Positions 1 through 4,539 of a DNA stretch of 6,357 bases are shown piece after piece. The notes beneath the pieces are model-generated. The model ran no database searches. It saw nothing but the letters and a program-made list of their open reading frames with translations, and was not told the origin of the DNA. Origin of the DNA: Pelagibius sp036570545 (GTDB taxonomy: Bacteria > Pseudomonadota > Alphaproteobacteria > Kiloniellales > Kiloniellaceae); contig DATCXZ010000321.1 in the NCBI GenBank assembly GCA_036570545.1, positions 1 to 6,357 on the forward strand. The letters run 5' to 3'. The number at the start of each line of letters is the position of its first letter. Within the stretch, counting starts at the first letter, position 1. The position numbers were made by a program, and so were the translations under genes.

Positions 1-681
1 GAGGCGCAGGCCTTGGCGGTGGAAGGCCTCGACCGCCTGGCGGCTCGGCGCGCGCAGCACCGCGTAGCTGCCGTGGCTGGGGGCGGCGGGACGGCCGTCG
101 AAGGTGGTCTGGGGGAAGACGACGGGCAGGGCGCAGCCGGCGTGGCCAAAGGCGCGGTCGACGTTCTCGCTCTCCTCCGCCGGCAGCCGCACCAGGCCGA
201 GCGCCGCCAGCGCGCCTTCATAGAAGGGGCCGACGGCGTCCGGATCGTCGCTGCCCAGGGTGATGTGGGAGACGATGTCGCCGCCGGGGCCTGCCTTGCG
301 GCCGTCGAGGTAGGTCACCGCCTGCAGCTTGTTGCCGTCGGGGTCGCGCAGGTAGGCGCCGTAGTAGTCCGGCGCGTAGAAGCGGCGCAGCCCGGGGCCG
401 CCCTCGTCGCTGCCGCCGTTGTCCAGGGCGGCGGCGTGGAAGCGCTGCACCGTCTCCTCGTCGGGGGCCAGGAAGGCGACATGATAGCCGTTGCCGCGCT
501 GGAACGGGCGGCCGTCGGCGGGACGCCGGATGACGACGTGGGGGAACCCGTGCTGGTGCGCGAAGGCGACGGCGCCGCCGCCGGCCTCGCGGCGGCGGAA
601 GCCGAGCAGCGGGAGAACGGCGTCGTAGAAGGCCTGCGCGGCGGCCGGATCGTTGCTGCCGAAGACGAAGTGGGTGAACAA
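1..681 (-). CDS. Two-domain VOC (glyoxalase/dioxygenase-fold) family protein, 3' end outside window
   Basis: The reading frame is open from a TTG codon at 679-681 to the window edge, giving 227 visible residues. The protein shows two successive VOC modules. Module 1 starts THFVFGSNDPAAAQAFYDAV (residues 3-22) and ends near DPDGNKLQAV (113-122). Module 2 restarts at about residue 135 with SHITLGSDDPDAVGPFYEGA, so the betaalphabetabetabeta unit is duplicated within the chain. Module 1 keeps the two histidines expected as metal ligands (H4; H67 in GYHVAF), but Q120 sits where many relatives have the glutamate ligand (GNKIEAV-type), so metal binding or chemistry may differ. Substrate is unknown; the family includes glyoxalase I, extradiol dioxygenases and antibiotic-resistance proteins. 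Start choice: no ATG or GTG precedes the conserved LFTHF; an in-frame TTG at 724-726 is the only upstream alternative and would add an unconserved leader. A GAGG lies about 10 nt upstream of the chosen TTG. The gene is divergent from fliN. Confidence 0.82.
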   Translation of the reverse strand, partial: MFTHFVFGSNDPAAAQAFYDAVLPLLGFRRREAGGGAVAFAHQHGFPHVVIRRPADGRPFQRGNGYHVAFLAPDEETVQRFHAAALDNGGSDEGGPGLRRFYAPDYYGAYLRDPDGNKLQAVTYLDGRKAGPGGDIVSHITLGSDDPDAVGPFYEGALAALGLVRLPAEESENVDRAFGHAGCALPVVFPQTTFDGRPAAPSHGSYAVLRAPSRQAVEAFHRQGLRL

Positions 682-770
682 GGGGGCTCTGCCTCGAGTC
701 GGGGAATGGCCGGTCTTGGGCGCCAATCTGCCATAGCGGGGCGGCGCCGGTAAGGCATCGCAGGATCGCT

Positions 771-799
771 TTGCGCCGGGGCGGCGGCTCTCCTATCAT
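771..799 (+). promoter_or_regulatory. Putative sigma70-type promoter of fliN
   Basis: TTGCGC (771-776) is followed by a 17-nt spacer and TATCAT (794-799), a one-mismatch -10 box. Transcription would begin near 806, at or just past the TTG at 805, which supports the downstream ATG at 826 as the fliN start. This is pattern matching only. Confidence 0.45.
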
Positions 800-825
800 C
801 AGGCTTGTTTCAAAGCGAGCAAGAG

Positions 826-1293
826 ATGCCGGACGAGGACGACAAGAAGACTGCGAAGCCAGCCGAGGCCGCCGGGAAGGCGCCGGAGGGGCCGGAGGGG
901 GAGGTGTCGGCGTCGGAAGAGGGCGGCGATGCCGACCAGGACGCCATGATGGCGGAATGGGAGGCCATGGCGGCGGAAGGCGAAGCGGAGCCGGAGGGCG
1001 AAGCGGCGCCGGAAGCGGCCGCGCCCGCCGCCGGCGCGGCCAAGCCCGCGCTGCGCATGCCGGCGATCCACGAGGTGTCGCTGGAGGCCTATGCCATCCT
1101 CGGCACCGCCTCCATGCCGGTCAGCCAGCTCCTGCGCATGGGCCGCGGCGCCGTGGTCGAGCTCGACACCGGCCTCGGCGACGAGATCGAGATGCGCATC
1201 AACGATCAGCTCGTGGCGAAGGGCGAGGTGGTGGTGGTGGAGGACCGCATCGCCATCGAGATCACCGAGATCGTGAAGCGCGAAAGCAGCTAG
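826..1293 (+). CDS. fliN: FliN-type flagellar motor switch protein (SpoA domain)
   Basis: The product has 155 residues from ATG 826. FliN forms the lower part of the cytoplasmic C-ring, controls rotation direction with FliG and FliM, and docks the export apparatus. Residues about 82-152 form a SpoA/surface-presentation domain: LEAYAILGTASMPVSQLLRM, then GRGAVVELD, then INDQLVAKGEVVVVEDRIAI, closely following the enterobacterial FliN pattern. A short N-terminal segment with W45 (DAMMAEWEAMAAE, 39-51) resembles the DDLWAEAL region of E. coli FliN, which takes part in CheY-P binding. Between them lies an unusually acidic, Ala/Pro/Glu-rich linker (residues about 10-78) containing a duplicated 18-bp unit. 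The C-terminus stops soon after the SpoA fold, lacking the basic tail of E. coli FliN. A TTG at 805 is in frame, but a likely promoter places the transcript start there. No other flagellar gene is visible. The convergent neighbour is a PilZ gene. Confidence 0.88.
   Translation: MPDEDDKKTAKPAEAAGKAPEGPEGEVSASEEGGDADQDAMMAEWEAMAAEGEAEPEGEAAPEAAAPAAGAAKPALRMPAIHEVSLEAYAILGTASMPVSQLLRMGRGAVVELDTGLGDEIEMRINDQLVAKGEVVVVEDRIAIEITEIVKRESS
979..1014 (+). repeat. Two tandem 18-bp units in the fliN linker
   Basis: The unit at 979-996 is repeated at 997-1014 with two mismatches. They encode GEAEPE and GEAAPE in the disordered acidic linker of FliN. An in-frame duplication of this kind changes linker length without touching the folded SpoA domain. 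Confidence 0.75.
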
Positions 1294-1326
1294 CAGCCCG
1301 TTGCAAAGTCATCCGGGTCCGTGGCG

Positions 1327-1364
1327 CATCCTTCGAGACGGCGCTGACGCGCCTCCTCAGGATG
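1327..1364. repeat. REP-like palindromic intergenic element between convergent genes
   Basis: CATCCT (1327-1332) pairs with AGGATG (1359-1364), GAG (1335-1337) with CTC (1356-1358), and GGCGC (1340-1344) with GCGCC (1349-1353) around a TGAC loop, giving a long imperfect hairpin. The CATCCTTCGAG...CTCAGGATGAGG pattern is one I recognise as a very common dispersed intergenic repeat in alphaproteobacteria; its reverse-strand translation gives the typical spurious PHPEEA peptide. It lies in the 100-bp gap between the fliN and PilZ stop codons, where it could help terminate or stabilise both transcripts. Copy number in this genome cannot be judged from the window. Confidence 0.75.
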
Positions 1365-1393
1365 AGGTACGAGATTGACGATGTTGACCGAGG

Positions 1394-1741
1394 TCAGGCG
1401 GCGAAGGTGCCGCCGGGCAGGCCCTGGCGCAGGCAGAGCGAGATCAGCTCGAGGGCCGGATCGCTCAGCGCGAAGGCGATGCCGATGGTGTCGCCGCGAA
1501 GCCACAGGCTGACGTCTTCGATGGTGCCGGCGACCGCATGCTCCAGCCGCACGTCGTCGGACTGCGGCACCGCAGTCTCCATGCGCAGCTTGGCGCCGCC
1601 GATCGACACGTCCTCCAGCTTGCCCCGGTACGGCTTGCCGTCGACGATCAGCGTGATGTCTTCCTGGTGGGGCAGGATGAAGCGCAGCGAACGGCGGCGC
1701 TCGAAATCCCGCAGGTGCTCAGGTCCAACCGTGGTCGCCAT
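1394..1741 (-). CDS. Single-domain PilZ protein, predicted c-di-GMP binder
   Basis: A 115-residue protein consisting of one PilZ domain. Both c-di-GMP-binding motifs are present: RRSLR (R16 and R20 of the RxxxR motif) and DVSIGG (D44, S46, G49 of D/NxSxxG), about 24 residues apart as expected. It has no GGDEF, EAL, YcgR-N or membrane segment, so it should be a small cytosolic receptor or adaptor acting through a partner. Such proteins control motility, exopolysaccharide or cell-cycle outputs in other bacteria; the partner here is unknown. The ATG at 1741 has a GGAG ribosome-binding site about 5 nt upstream, and the conserved fold starts by residue about 12. It is convergent with fliN across a palindromic repeat and divergent from yajQ. 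The neighbourhood suggests, without proving, a motility-related c-di-GMP role. Confidence 0.9.
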   Translation of the reverse strand: MATTVGPEHLRDFERRRSLRFILPHQEDITLIVDGKPYRGKLEDVSIGGAKLRMETAVPQSDDVRLEHAVAGTIEDVSLWLRGDTIGIAFALSDPALELISLCLRQGLPGGTFAA

Positions 1742-1793
1742 CGGAGCTCCAGCTCAGGCTACTCGTACCCAGTAAAACCATAGGCTCCGCTGG

Positions 1794-1808
1794 TTAACGA
1801 TTTCCTAA
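1794..1808. promoter_or_regulatory. Possible degenerate CtrA-like box (TTAA-N7-CTAA)
   Basis: TTAA (1794-1797) and CTAA (1805-1808) are separated by exactly 7 nt, one mismatch from the alphaproteobacterial CtrA consensus TTAA-N7-TTAA. The site lies about 53 bp upstream of the PilZ start and 110 bp upstream of the yajQ start. CtrA controls flagellar and c-di-GMP genes in many alphaproteobacteria. One degenerate site is weak evidence. Confidence 0.25.
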
Positions 1809-1819
1809 GCGACAGGTCC

Positions 1820-1847
1820 TTCACCTGACGGCCGAAGTGCGTAGAAT
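1820..1847 (+). promoter_or_regulatory. Putative sigma70-type promoter of yajQ
   Basis: TTCACC (1820-1825), a 16-nt spacer and TAGAAT (1842-1847, five of six matches to the -10 consensus) would start a transcript near 1854, leaving a leader of about 60 nt before the yajQ ATG at 1918. Confidence 0.4.
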
Positions 1848-1917
1848 CGGGGCTCGGCGAATCGCACCGCGCGGGGCTGCCGAAGGGGTCGCATCACAGC
1901 AAACAGGAAAGCCAGCC

Positions 1918-2403
1918 ATGCCGTCCTTCGACATCGTTTCCGAGACCGACCTCAACGAGGTCGACAACGCCATCGCCGGCATGCAGCGCGAGATCGCCAC
2001 GCGCTACGACTTCAAGGGCTCCAAGTGCTCCATCGAGCGCAAGGAGGCGGTGCTCACCATCGTCGCCGACGACGACCTGAAGCTGCGCCAGATGCACGAG
2101 CTGCTGAGCACCTATCTGACGCGGCGCAAGATCGAGGCCAGCGCCTGCGATCTCGGCAAGCCGGAGAAGGCCGCCGGCAACACGGTGCGCCAGCTCGTCA
2201 CCATCAAGCAGGGCATCGGCCAGGAAGTCTCCAAGCGCATCGTGAAGGAGCTGAAGGGCAGCAAGCTGAAGGTGCAGGCGGCCATCCAGGGCGACAGCCT
2301 GCGCATCACCGGCAAGAAGCGCGACGACCTGCAGGATGCCATCGCGCTGGTGAAGAGCCTGAAGATCGACCAGCCGCTGCAGTACGAGAACTTCCGCGAC
2401 TAA
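1918..2403 (+). CDS. yajQ: YajQ family (UPF0234) nucleotide-binding protein
   Basis: The product has 161 residues, the usual family length, and begins and ends with the family signatures MPSFDIVSE and the C-terminal ENFRD. Other typical stretches are REIATRYDFKGSK (24-36), the charged helix ending in YLTRRKI (66-72), and KQGIGQEVSKRIVKELKGSK (97-116). YajQ folds as two ferredoxin-like domains in one chain and binds nucleic acid or nucleotides. A Xanthomonas member was reported to bind c-di-GMP and act as a transcription co-regulator; whether this copy does so is inference. An in-frame upstream start near 1837 is rejected because homology begins exactly at ATG 1918, which has an AGGA about 10 nt upstream. 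It is the third gene in a row, after fliN and the PilZ gene, with a possible c-di-GMP/motility connection. Confidence 0.95.
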   Translation: MPSFDIVSETDLNEVDNAIAGMQREIATRYDFKGSKCSIERKEAVLTIVADDDLKLRQMHELLSTYLTRRKIEASACDLGKPEKAAGNTVRQLVTIKQGIGQEVSKRIVKELKGSKLKVQAAIQGDSLRITGKKRDDLQDAIALVKSLKIDQPLQYENFRD

Positions 2404-2442
2404 CCTTCCCTTAAGCACCGACTCGCAGCAGATCCGCCGATC

Positions 2443-2461
2443 GTGCCGGCCTGTCCGGCGC
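2443..2461 (+). terminator. Weak candidate terminator hairpin after yajQ
   Basis: A 7-bp stem (GTGCCGG 2443-2449 with CCGGCGC 2455-2461, one G-T pair) closes a CCTGT loop. It is followed only by GTTTACC rather than a run of T, so intrinsic termination here is uncertain. Confidence 0.25.
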
Positions 2462-2499
2462 GTTTACCACATCCTTACCTTTACGCAGCAAGGTAAACG
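2461..2499 (+). promoter_or_regulatory. Overlapping inverted repeats upstream of the 106-residue gene
   Basis: Two perfect inverted repeats compete for the same right arm. CGTTTACC (2461-2468) pairs with GGTAAACG (2492-2499), and TTACCTT (2475-2481) pairs with AAGGTAA (2490-2496) around an 8-nt loop. The block is markedly AT-richer than its surroundings and ends 27 bp before the ATG at 2527. It may be a repressor or activator operator array, or two alternative leader hairpins. No regulator is encoded nearby to decide. Confidence 0.4.
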
Positions 2500-2526
2500 G
2501 CACTGCGTCGAAACGTGGAGACACCC

Positions 2527-2847
2527 ATGTCGGTGTTGCCGATCGGTCACCTGGACTTTACCCGCGCGGACATCCATGTCCTGCTGAACCGGGGCTGCGA
2601 GCTCGTGGATCGTGGCCTGGCCGGCGCCTGCGTTCCGGTCGAGACGGATGGCGGCGACCTGGTCATCGCTCTGCTCGACTACGATCACCAGTGCCTGATC
2701 TGCGCCATCGGCAAGTCGCAGGGCTGGTACTACGCGCTCGATGCGGCCTGGCAGCCGCTCGCCCAGGGCCAGTTCATCGACGACGTTCTGGCGGTGCTTC
2801 CCGGCGCGCTGGAGGCCCACCGCCCCGCCGCCGCCAACGCCTGCTGA
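2527..2847 (+). CDS. Conserved-looking hypothetical protein, 106 residues
   Basis: I do not recognise the family. The predicted protein is soluble, without signal peptide or membrane helix. A hydrophobic strand-like core, DLVIALLDYDHQCLICAIG (residues 44-62), is followed by an aromatic stretch GWYYALDAAW (66-75) and a helix FIDDVLAVLPGALEAH (83-98). It has five cysteines, including a CLIC pair (C56, C59) and one at the C-terminus. Coding character is supported by G/C-rich third positions and by a good start: ATG 2527 has GGAG 8 nt upstream, better placed than the in-frame GTG at 2515, which overlaps that GGAG. The secreted Sel1-type gene begins 56 nt after its stop on the same strand, so the two may be co-transcribed. 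A GC-rich 6-bp hairpin (2855-2869) without a T-run lies between them. Confidence 0.7.
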   Translation: MSVLPIGHLDFTRADIHVLLNRGCELVDRGLAGACVPVETDGGDLVIALLDYDHQCLICAIGKSQGWYYALDAAWQPLAQGQFIDDVLAVLPGALEAHRPAAANAC

Positions 2848-2903
2848 GGCGGATGCCGGGCGGCCCGGCCGGGGCTGGTCCAGCGAAGCAGAGCGACCCC
2901 TCC

Positions 2904-3599
2904 ATGCGACGCCTTCTCTCTTTCCGCTTTCTTCTGCTGCTCGGCTGGCTCGCGCTGATGCCGGCGGTTCCGGCCGCGACGGCGGCGGAGAACCATGCCG
3001 CGACAGCGGCGGAGAACCAGGCCGCGACGGCGGCCGAGAACCATGCCGCCTCATCTCCTTCGGCTTCTCCCCCTCCCGCCTCGCCTTGGGAACATTCGCT
3101 GTGGCACAACGCGACCACGGCCATGCGGCTCTACGTCTGCGATCACGCGCGGCGGCCGCCGAACTGGTGCGCGGAGGAGGCCGAGCGGCCGGTGGTGACC
3201 GCTCTGCCCGACCCGCAGGGACCGCTGCGGACTCCGGAAGACGCCGCCTGGCAGAGCTTCCTGGAGACCGCAGTGCCGGCAGAGTTCGGTCCGGAAGAGG
3301 TCGCGATGGTGCGCCGGCGCGCGGTGGAGCGGCGCGACCCGCAGGCCATGGAGATCCTCGGCTTCCTCTATGCCGAGGGCCTCGCGGTCAAGCGCGACTA
3401 CGTCGAGGCCTATCGCTGGTACGGCCTCGCCTTCCTCGCCGGCGAAGCGAGCGTTCGCGCCAACATGGACATCGTCTGGGCGCTGCTGCAGCGCCACGAC
3501 CTGGAGGGCGCCATGGCGATCGCCCGCGAGTTCGACGCCCTGGCCGCCGGCGAGGTGCCGGCGGGTCTGGCGCCCGACCAGCCGGCGCCGGCTCCATAA
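2904..3599 (+). CDS. Exported Sel1/TPR-like repeat protein with Ala/Glu/Asn tandem linker
   Basis: The product has 231 residues. A signal peptide is clear: MRRLLSFRF, a leucine-rich core to about residue 19, and a probable cleavage after AVPA (A24). Three 8-residue repeats of the type ATAAENHA (about 25-48) and a Ser/Pro-rich segment (50-61) follow, forming a flexible linker in the mature protein. A region with two cysteines (C79, C89) could form a periplasmic disulfide. Residues 146-181 read as one Sel1-like repeat: PQAMEILGFLYAEG, then RDYVEAYRWYGLAFLAGE, with a degenerate second helical pair to about 213 and a Pro/Ala-rich tail. Sel1 repeats are protein-interaction scaffolds, and a single exported unit suggests an envelope adaptor; the partner is unknown. 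The ATG at 2904 was chosen because it starts the signal peptide, although its ribosome-binding site is weak. It may form an operon with the preceding 106-residue gene. Confidence 0.8.
   Translation: MRRLLSFRFLLLLGWLALMPAVPAATAAENHAATAAENQAATAAENHAASSPSASPPPASPWEHSLWHNATTAMRLYVCDHARRPPNWCAEEAERPVVTALPDPQGPLRTPEDAAWQSFLETAVPAEFGPEEVAMVRRRAVERRDPQAMEILGFLYAEGLAVKRDYVEAYRWYGLAFLAGEASVRANMDIVWALLQRHDLEGAMAIAREFDALAAGEVPAGLAPDQPAPAP
2976..3047 (+). repeat. Three tandem 24-bp repeats in the Sel1-type gene
   Basis: Units at 2976-2999, 3000-3023 and 3024-3047 differ by one to three bases. Each encodes ATAAEN followed by H or Q and A. The period is in frame, so copy-number change would lengthen or shorten the exported linker without breaking the gene. 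Confidence 0.9.
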
Positions 3600-3637
3600 G
3601 CACAACTGTCGTCCCGGCGCTCATCGCCGAGACTCAC

Positions 3638-3746
3638 TGCCGTCACCCCGGCCAAGCGAGCGTGAGCGAGCGCGAGCCGGGGCCTATGGCAGGCCGAGCG
3701 CCAAGCCCTGCCATGGGCCCTCGGGTCAAGCCCGAGGGTGACAGCG
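3638..3746. repeat. Alphaproteobacterial palindromic intergenic element with cloverleaf folding potential
   Basis: Three hairpins abut without a spare base. CCCCGGC (3646-3652) pairs with GCCGGGG (3676-3682). CCTATGGCAGG (3683-3693) pairs with CCTGCCATGGG (3707-3717, one G-T pair). CCCTCGGG (3718-3725) pairs with CCCGAGGG (3731-3738) around TCAAG. An outer stem closes them: GTCA (3642-3645) with TGAC (3739-3742), extended by two to three further pairs after one mismatch. The termini GTCACCC...GGGTGAC and the CGGGTCAAGCCCG arm match dispersed intergenic repeats I know from alphaproteobacteria (RIME/REP-like, roughly 100 bp). It sits about 40 bp after the Sel1-type stop codon and might act as an mRNA 3'-end stabiliser. 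Copy number cannot be seen here. Confidence 0.75.
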
Positions 3747-3852
3747 AGAGGTGGCGGCGGCAGGCGTAAGCCGCAACCGTTGCAATCTTGCCGCAGAAGG
3801 GTGCCTGTTGCGCAGGCATCTGCCTAATTAACAGCCGCTCGTAGAACTGGCC

Positions 3853-3881
3853 TTGATTCCTGCCGAAGGAATAGACATATA
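3853..3881 (+). promoter_or_regulatory. Putative promoter of the sRNA gene
   Basis: TTGATT (3853-3858), preceded by C as in the alphaproteobacterial CTTGAC-type -35 box, is followed at 17 nt by CATATA (3876-3881); TATAAG (3878-3883) is an alternative -10. The predicted start, about 3886-3889, coincides with the base of the first RNA hairpin. Confidence 0.5.
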
Positions 3882-3885
3882 AGGG

Positions 3886-3972
3886 TTCGGGCGACGCTTT
3901 GCGTCGTCCGGACGCCCCACGGGGCGTTTCCTCCCTAAACTTGGGCCACCGCTTGCGGTGGCCTTTCTTTTT
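3886..3972 (+). ncRNA. Trans-acting sRNA of the alpha-r8 / MmgR (formerly suhB) type
   Basis: A compact gene of about 87 nt with three hairpins. Stem 1 is CGGGCGACGC (3888-3897) with GCGTCGTCCG (3901-3910). Stem 2 is ACGCCC (3912-3917) with GGGCGT (3922-3927). Stem 3 is the terminator. Between stems 2 and 3 lies TTTCCTCCCT (3927-3936), largely unpaired and identical to the ten-nucleotide core I know for the alpha-r8 (MmgR) family. Its CCUCCC is complementary to Shine-Dalgarno sequences, suggesting that it blocks translation of target mRNAs, probably with Hfq. In Sinorhizobium meliloti, MmgR limits polyhydroxybutyrate accumulation and responds to nitrogen status; targets and control here are unknown. 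The promoter and terminator fit the proposed ends. The exact 5' end is uncertain by a few bases. The gene runs convergently towards the toxin-antitoxin operon. Confidence 0.8.
3944..3972 (+). terminator. Rho-independent terminator of the sRNA
   Basis: A perfect 8-bp stem GGCCACCG (3944-3951) with CGGTGGCC (3956-3963) closes a CTTG loop and is followed immediately by TTTCTTTTT (3964-3972). It is a textbook intrinsic terminator on the plus strand. The minus-strand side lacks a matching T-run, so it should not terminate the convergent toxin gene efficiently. Confidence 0.92.
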
Positions 3973-4017
3973 CGGACCTGTAGCCCAAACAAAGCTGCGT
4001 TACAGAACGGGACCAGA

Positions 4018-4539
4018 TCATCCGTCGGCCAGCCCTCGGATCGTCGCCATTGGCAAGAACAGCCGACGTTGTCGATCGTTGAACGGGATGAACCCGTACT
4101 TGCGATAGAAGGCGGCTGCCGTGTCGTCGCGCGCATCGACGATGACTGCATGGACTGCCAGCGTTTGAGTCGCCAGCAGGACGCGATCGAGAGCGTCCAT
4201 GAGCAGGAAAGCGCCCAGCCCCTGGCCTCTCTTGCTCTCGTCCACAGCCAACCGGCCGAGCACCACGGCCGGCACGGGGTAGCGAGGCAAACGCTTTGCC
4301 TGGTTTGCCGGGAGGCTGTCCCTCTGGAAGCTGGCGGCGCTCAGGCTGTAGTAGCCGCACAGAGTTGGCGCCCCGGCCTGCACAGCGACAAAGACTCGCG
4401 CCACATCGCGTTTCACGTCCTGCGAGGCATGCTCCCGGATATAGCGGTCGAGTTCGGGCGCCCCGCAAGAGAATGCCGCGCGATCGTGCACCTTGCTGTC
4501 GAGCGCTGTGATCTCCCAGGGGGCAAGCCCCCGCTTCAT
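4018..4539 (-). CDS. GNAT acetyltransferase toxin of a type II toxin-antitoxin pair (TacT/AtaT-like)
   Basis: The product has 173 residues, normal for this toxin family. These toxins inhibit translation by acetylating the amino group of aminoacylated tRNA with acetyl-CoA. Visible hallmarks are the acetyl-CoA pyrophosphate-binding loop RGQGLG (R104, G107, G109) after LGRLAVDES, a GYYSLSAAS strand (62-70), and FYRKYGF (144-150), whose Y145 matches the tyrosine needed for catalysis in TacT-type enzymes. The N-terminal segment with FSCGAPELDRYI (23-34) is also typical. Its ATG overlaps the antitoxin stop as ATGA (4536-4539), indicating translational coupling with antitoxin made first. All expected motifs are intact, so it is probably functional. 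Codon use is a little richer in A/T third positions than in flanking genes, consistent with horizontal acquisition. The target tRNA cannot be deduced. Confidence 0.92.
   Translation of the reverse strand: MKRGLAPWEITALDSKVHDRAAFSCGAPELDRYIREHASQDVKRDVARVFVAVQAGAPTLCGYYSLSAASFQRDSLPANQAKRLPRYPVPAVVLGRLAVDESKRGQGLGAFLLMDALDRVLLATQTLAVHAVIVDARDDTAAAFYRKYGFIPFNDRQRRLFLPMATIRGLADG

Larger units (their letters stand above)
3600..4017. other. Gene-free region holding a palindromic element and an sRNA gene
   Basis: No credible protein gene lies in these 418 bp. The first half holds the cloverleaf-like repeat and the second half the sRNA, both listed separately. In between (3747-3851) I see only a small hairpin (TGCCTG 3802-3807 with CAGGCA 3813-3818) without a T-run. 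The last 45 bp separate the sRNA terminator from the stop of the convergent acetyltransferase gene. Confidence 0.7.

Noticed and set aside
13..753. 246-codon plus-strand open frame over the VOC gene
   Set aside because: Low-complexity Ala/Gly/Val product typical of the complement of a GC-rich gene; the minus strand encodes a clear VOC protein in the same place.
805..825. Upstream TTG start for fliN
   Set aside because: A likely -10 box at 794-799 puts the transcript start at about this codon, leaving no ribosome-binding site; ATG 826 is preferred.
1290..1505. Small minus-strand frame containing PHPEEA
   Set aside because: It is the translation of the dispersed palindromic repeat, a well-known annotation artefact.
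771..1775. 334-codon plus-strand open frame spanning fliN and the PilZ gene
   Set aside because: Arg/Gly-rich out-of-frame shadow of fliN continuing antisense through the PilZ gene; no domain signature.
2741..3769. 342-codon plus-strand frame over the Sel1-type gene and the repeat element
   Set aside because: Arg-rich frame-shifted shadow; the other frame has a signal peptide and a Sel1 repeat.
3802..3818. TGCCTG/CAGGCA hairpin as terminator
   Set aside because: Short stem and no T-run on either side.
3899..4108. 69-codon plus-strand frame across the sRNA
   Set aside because: It crosses the sRNA hairpins and intrinsic terminator, and then runs antisense to the toxin gene.
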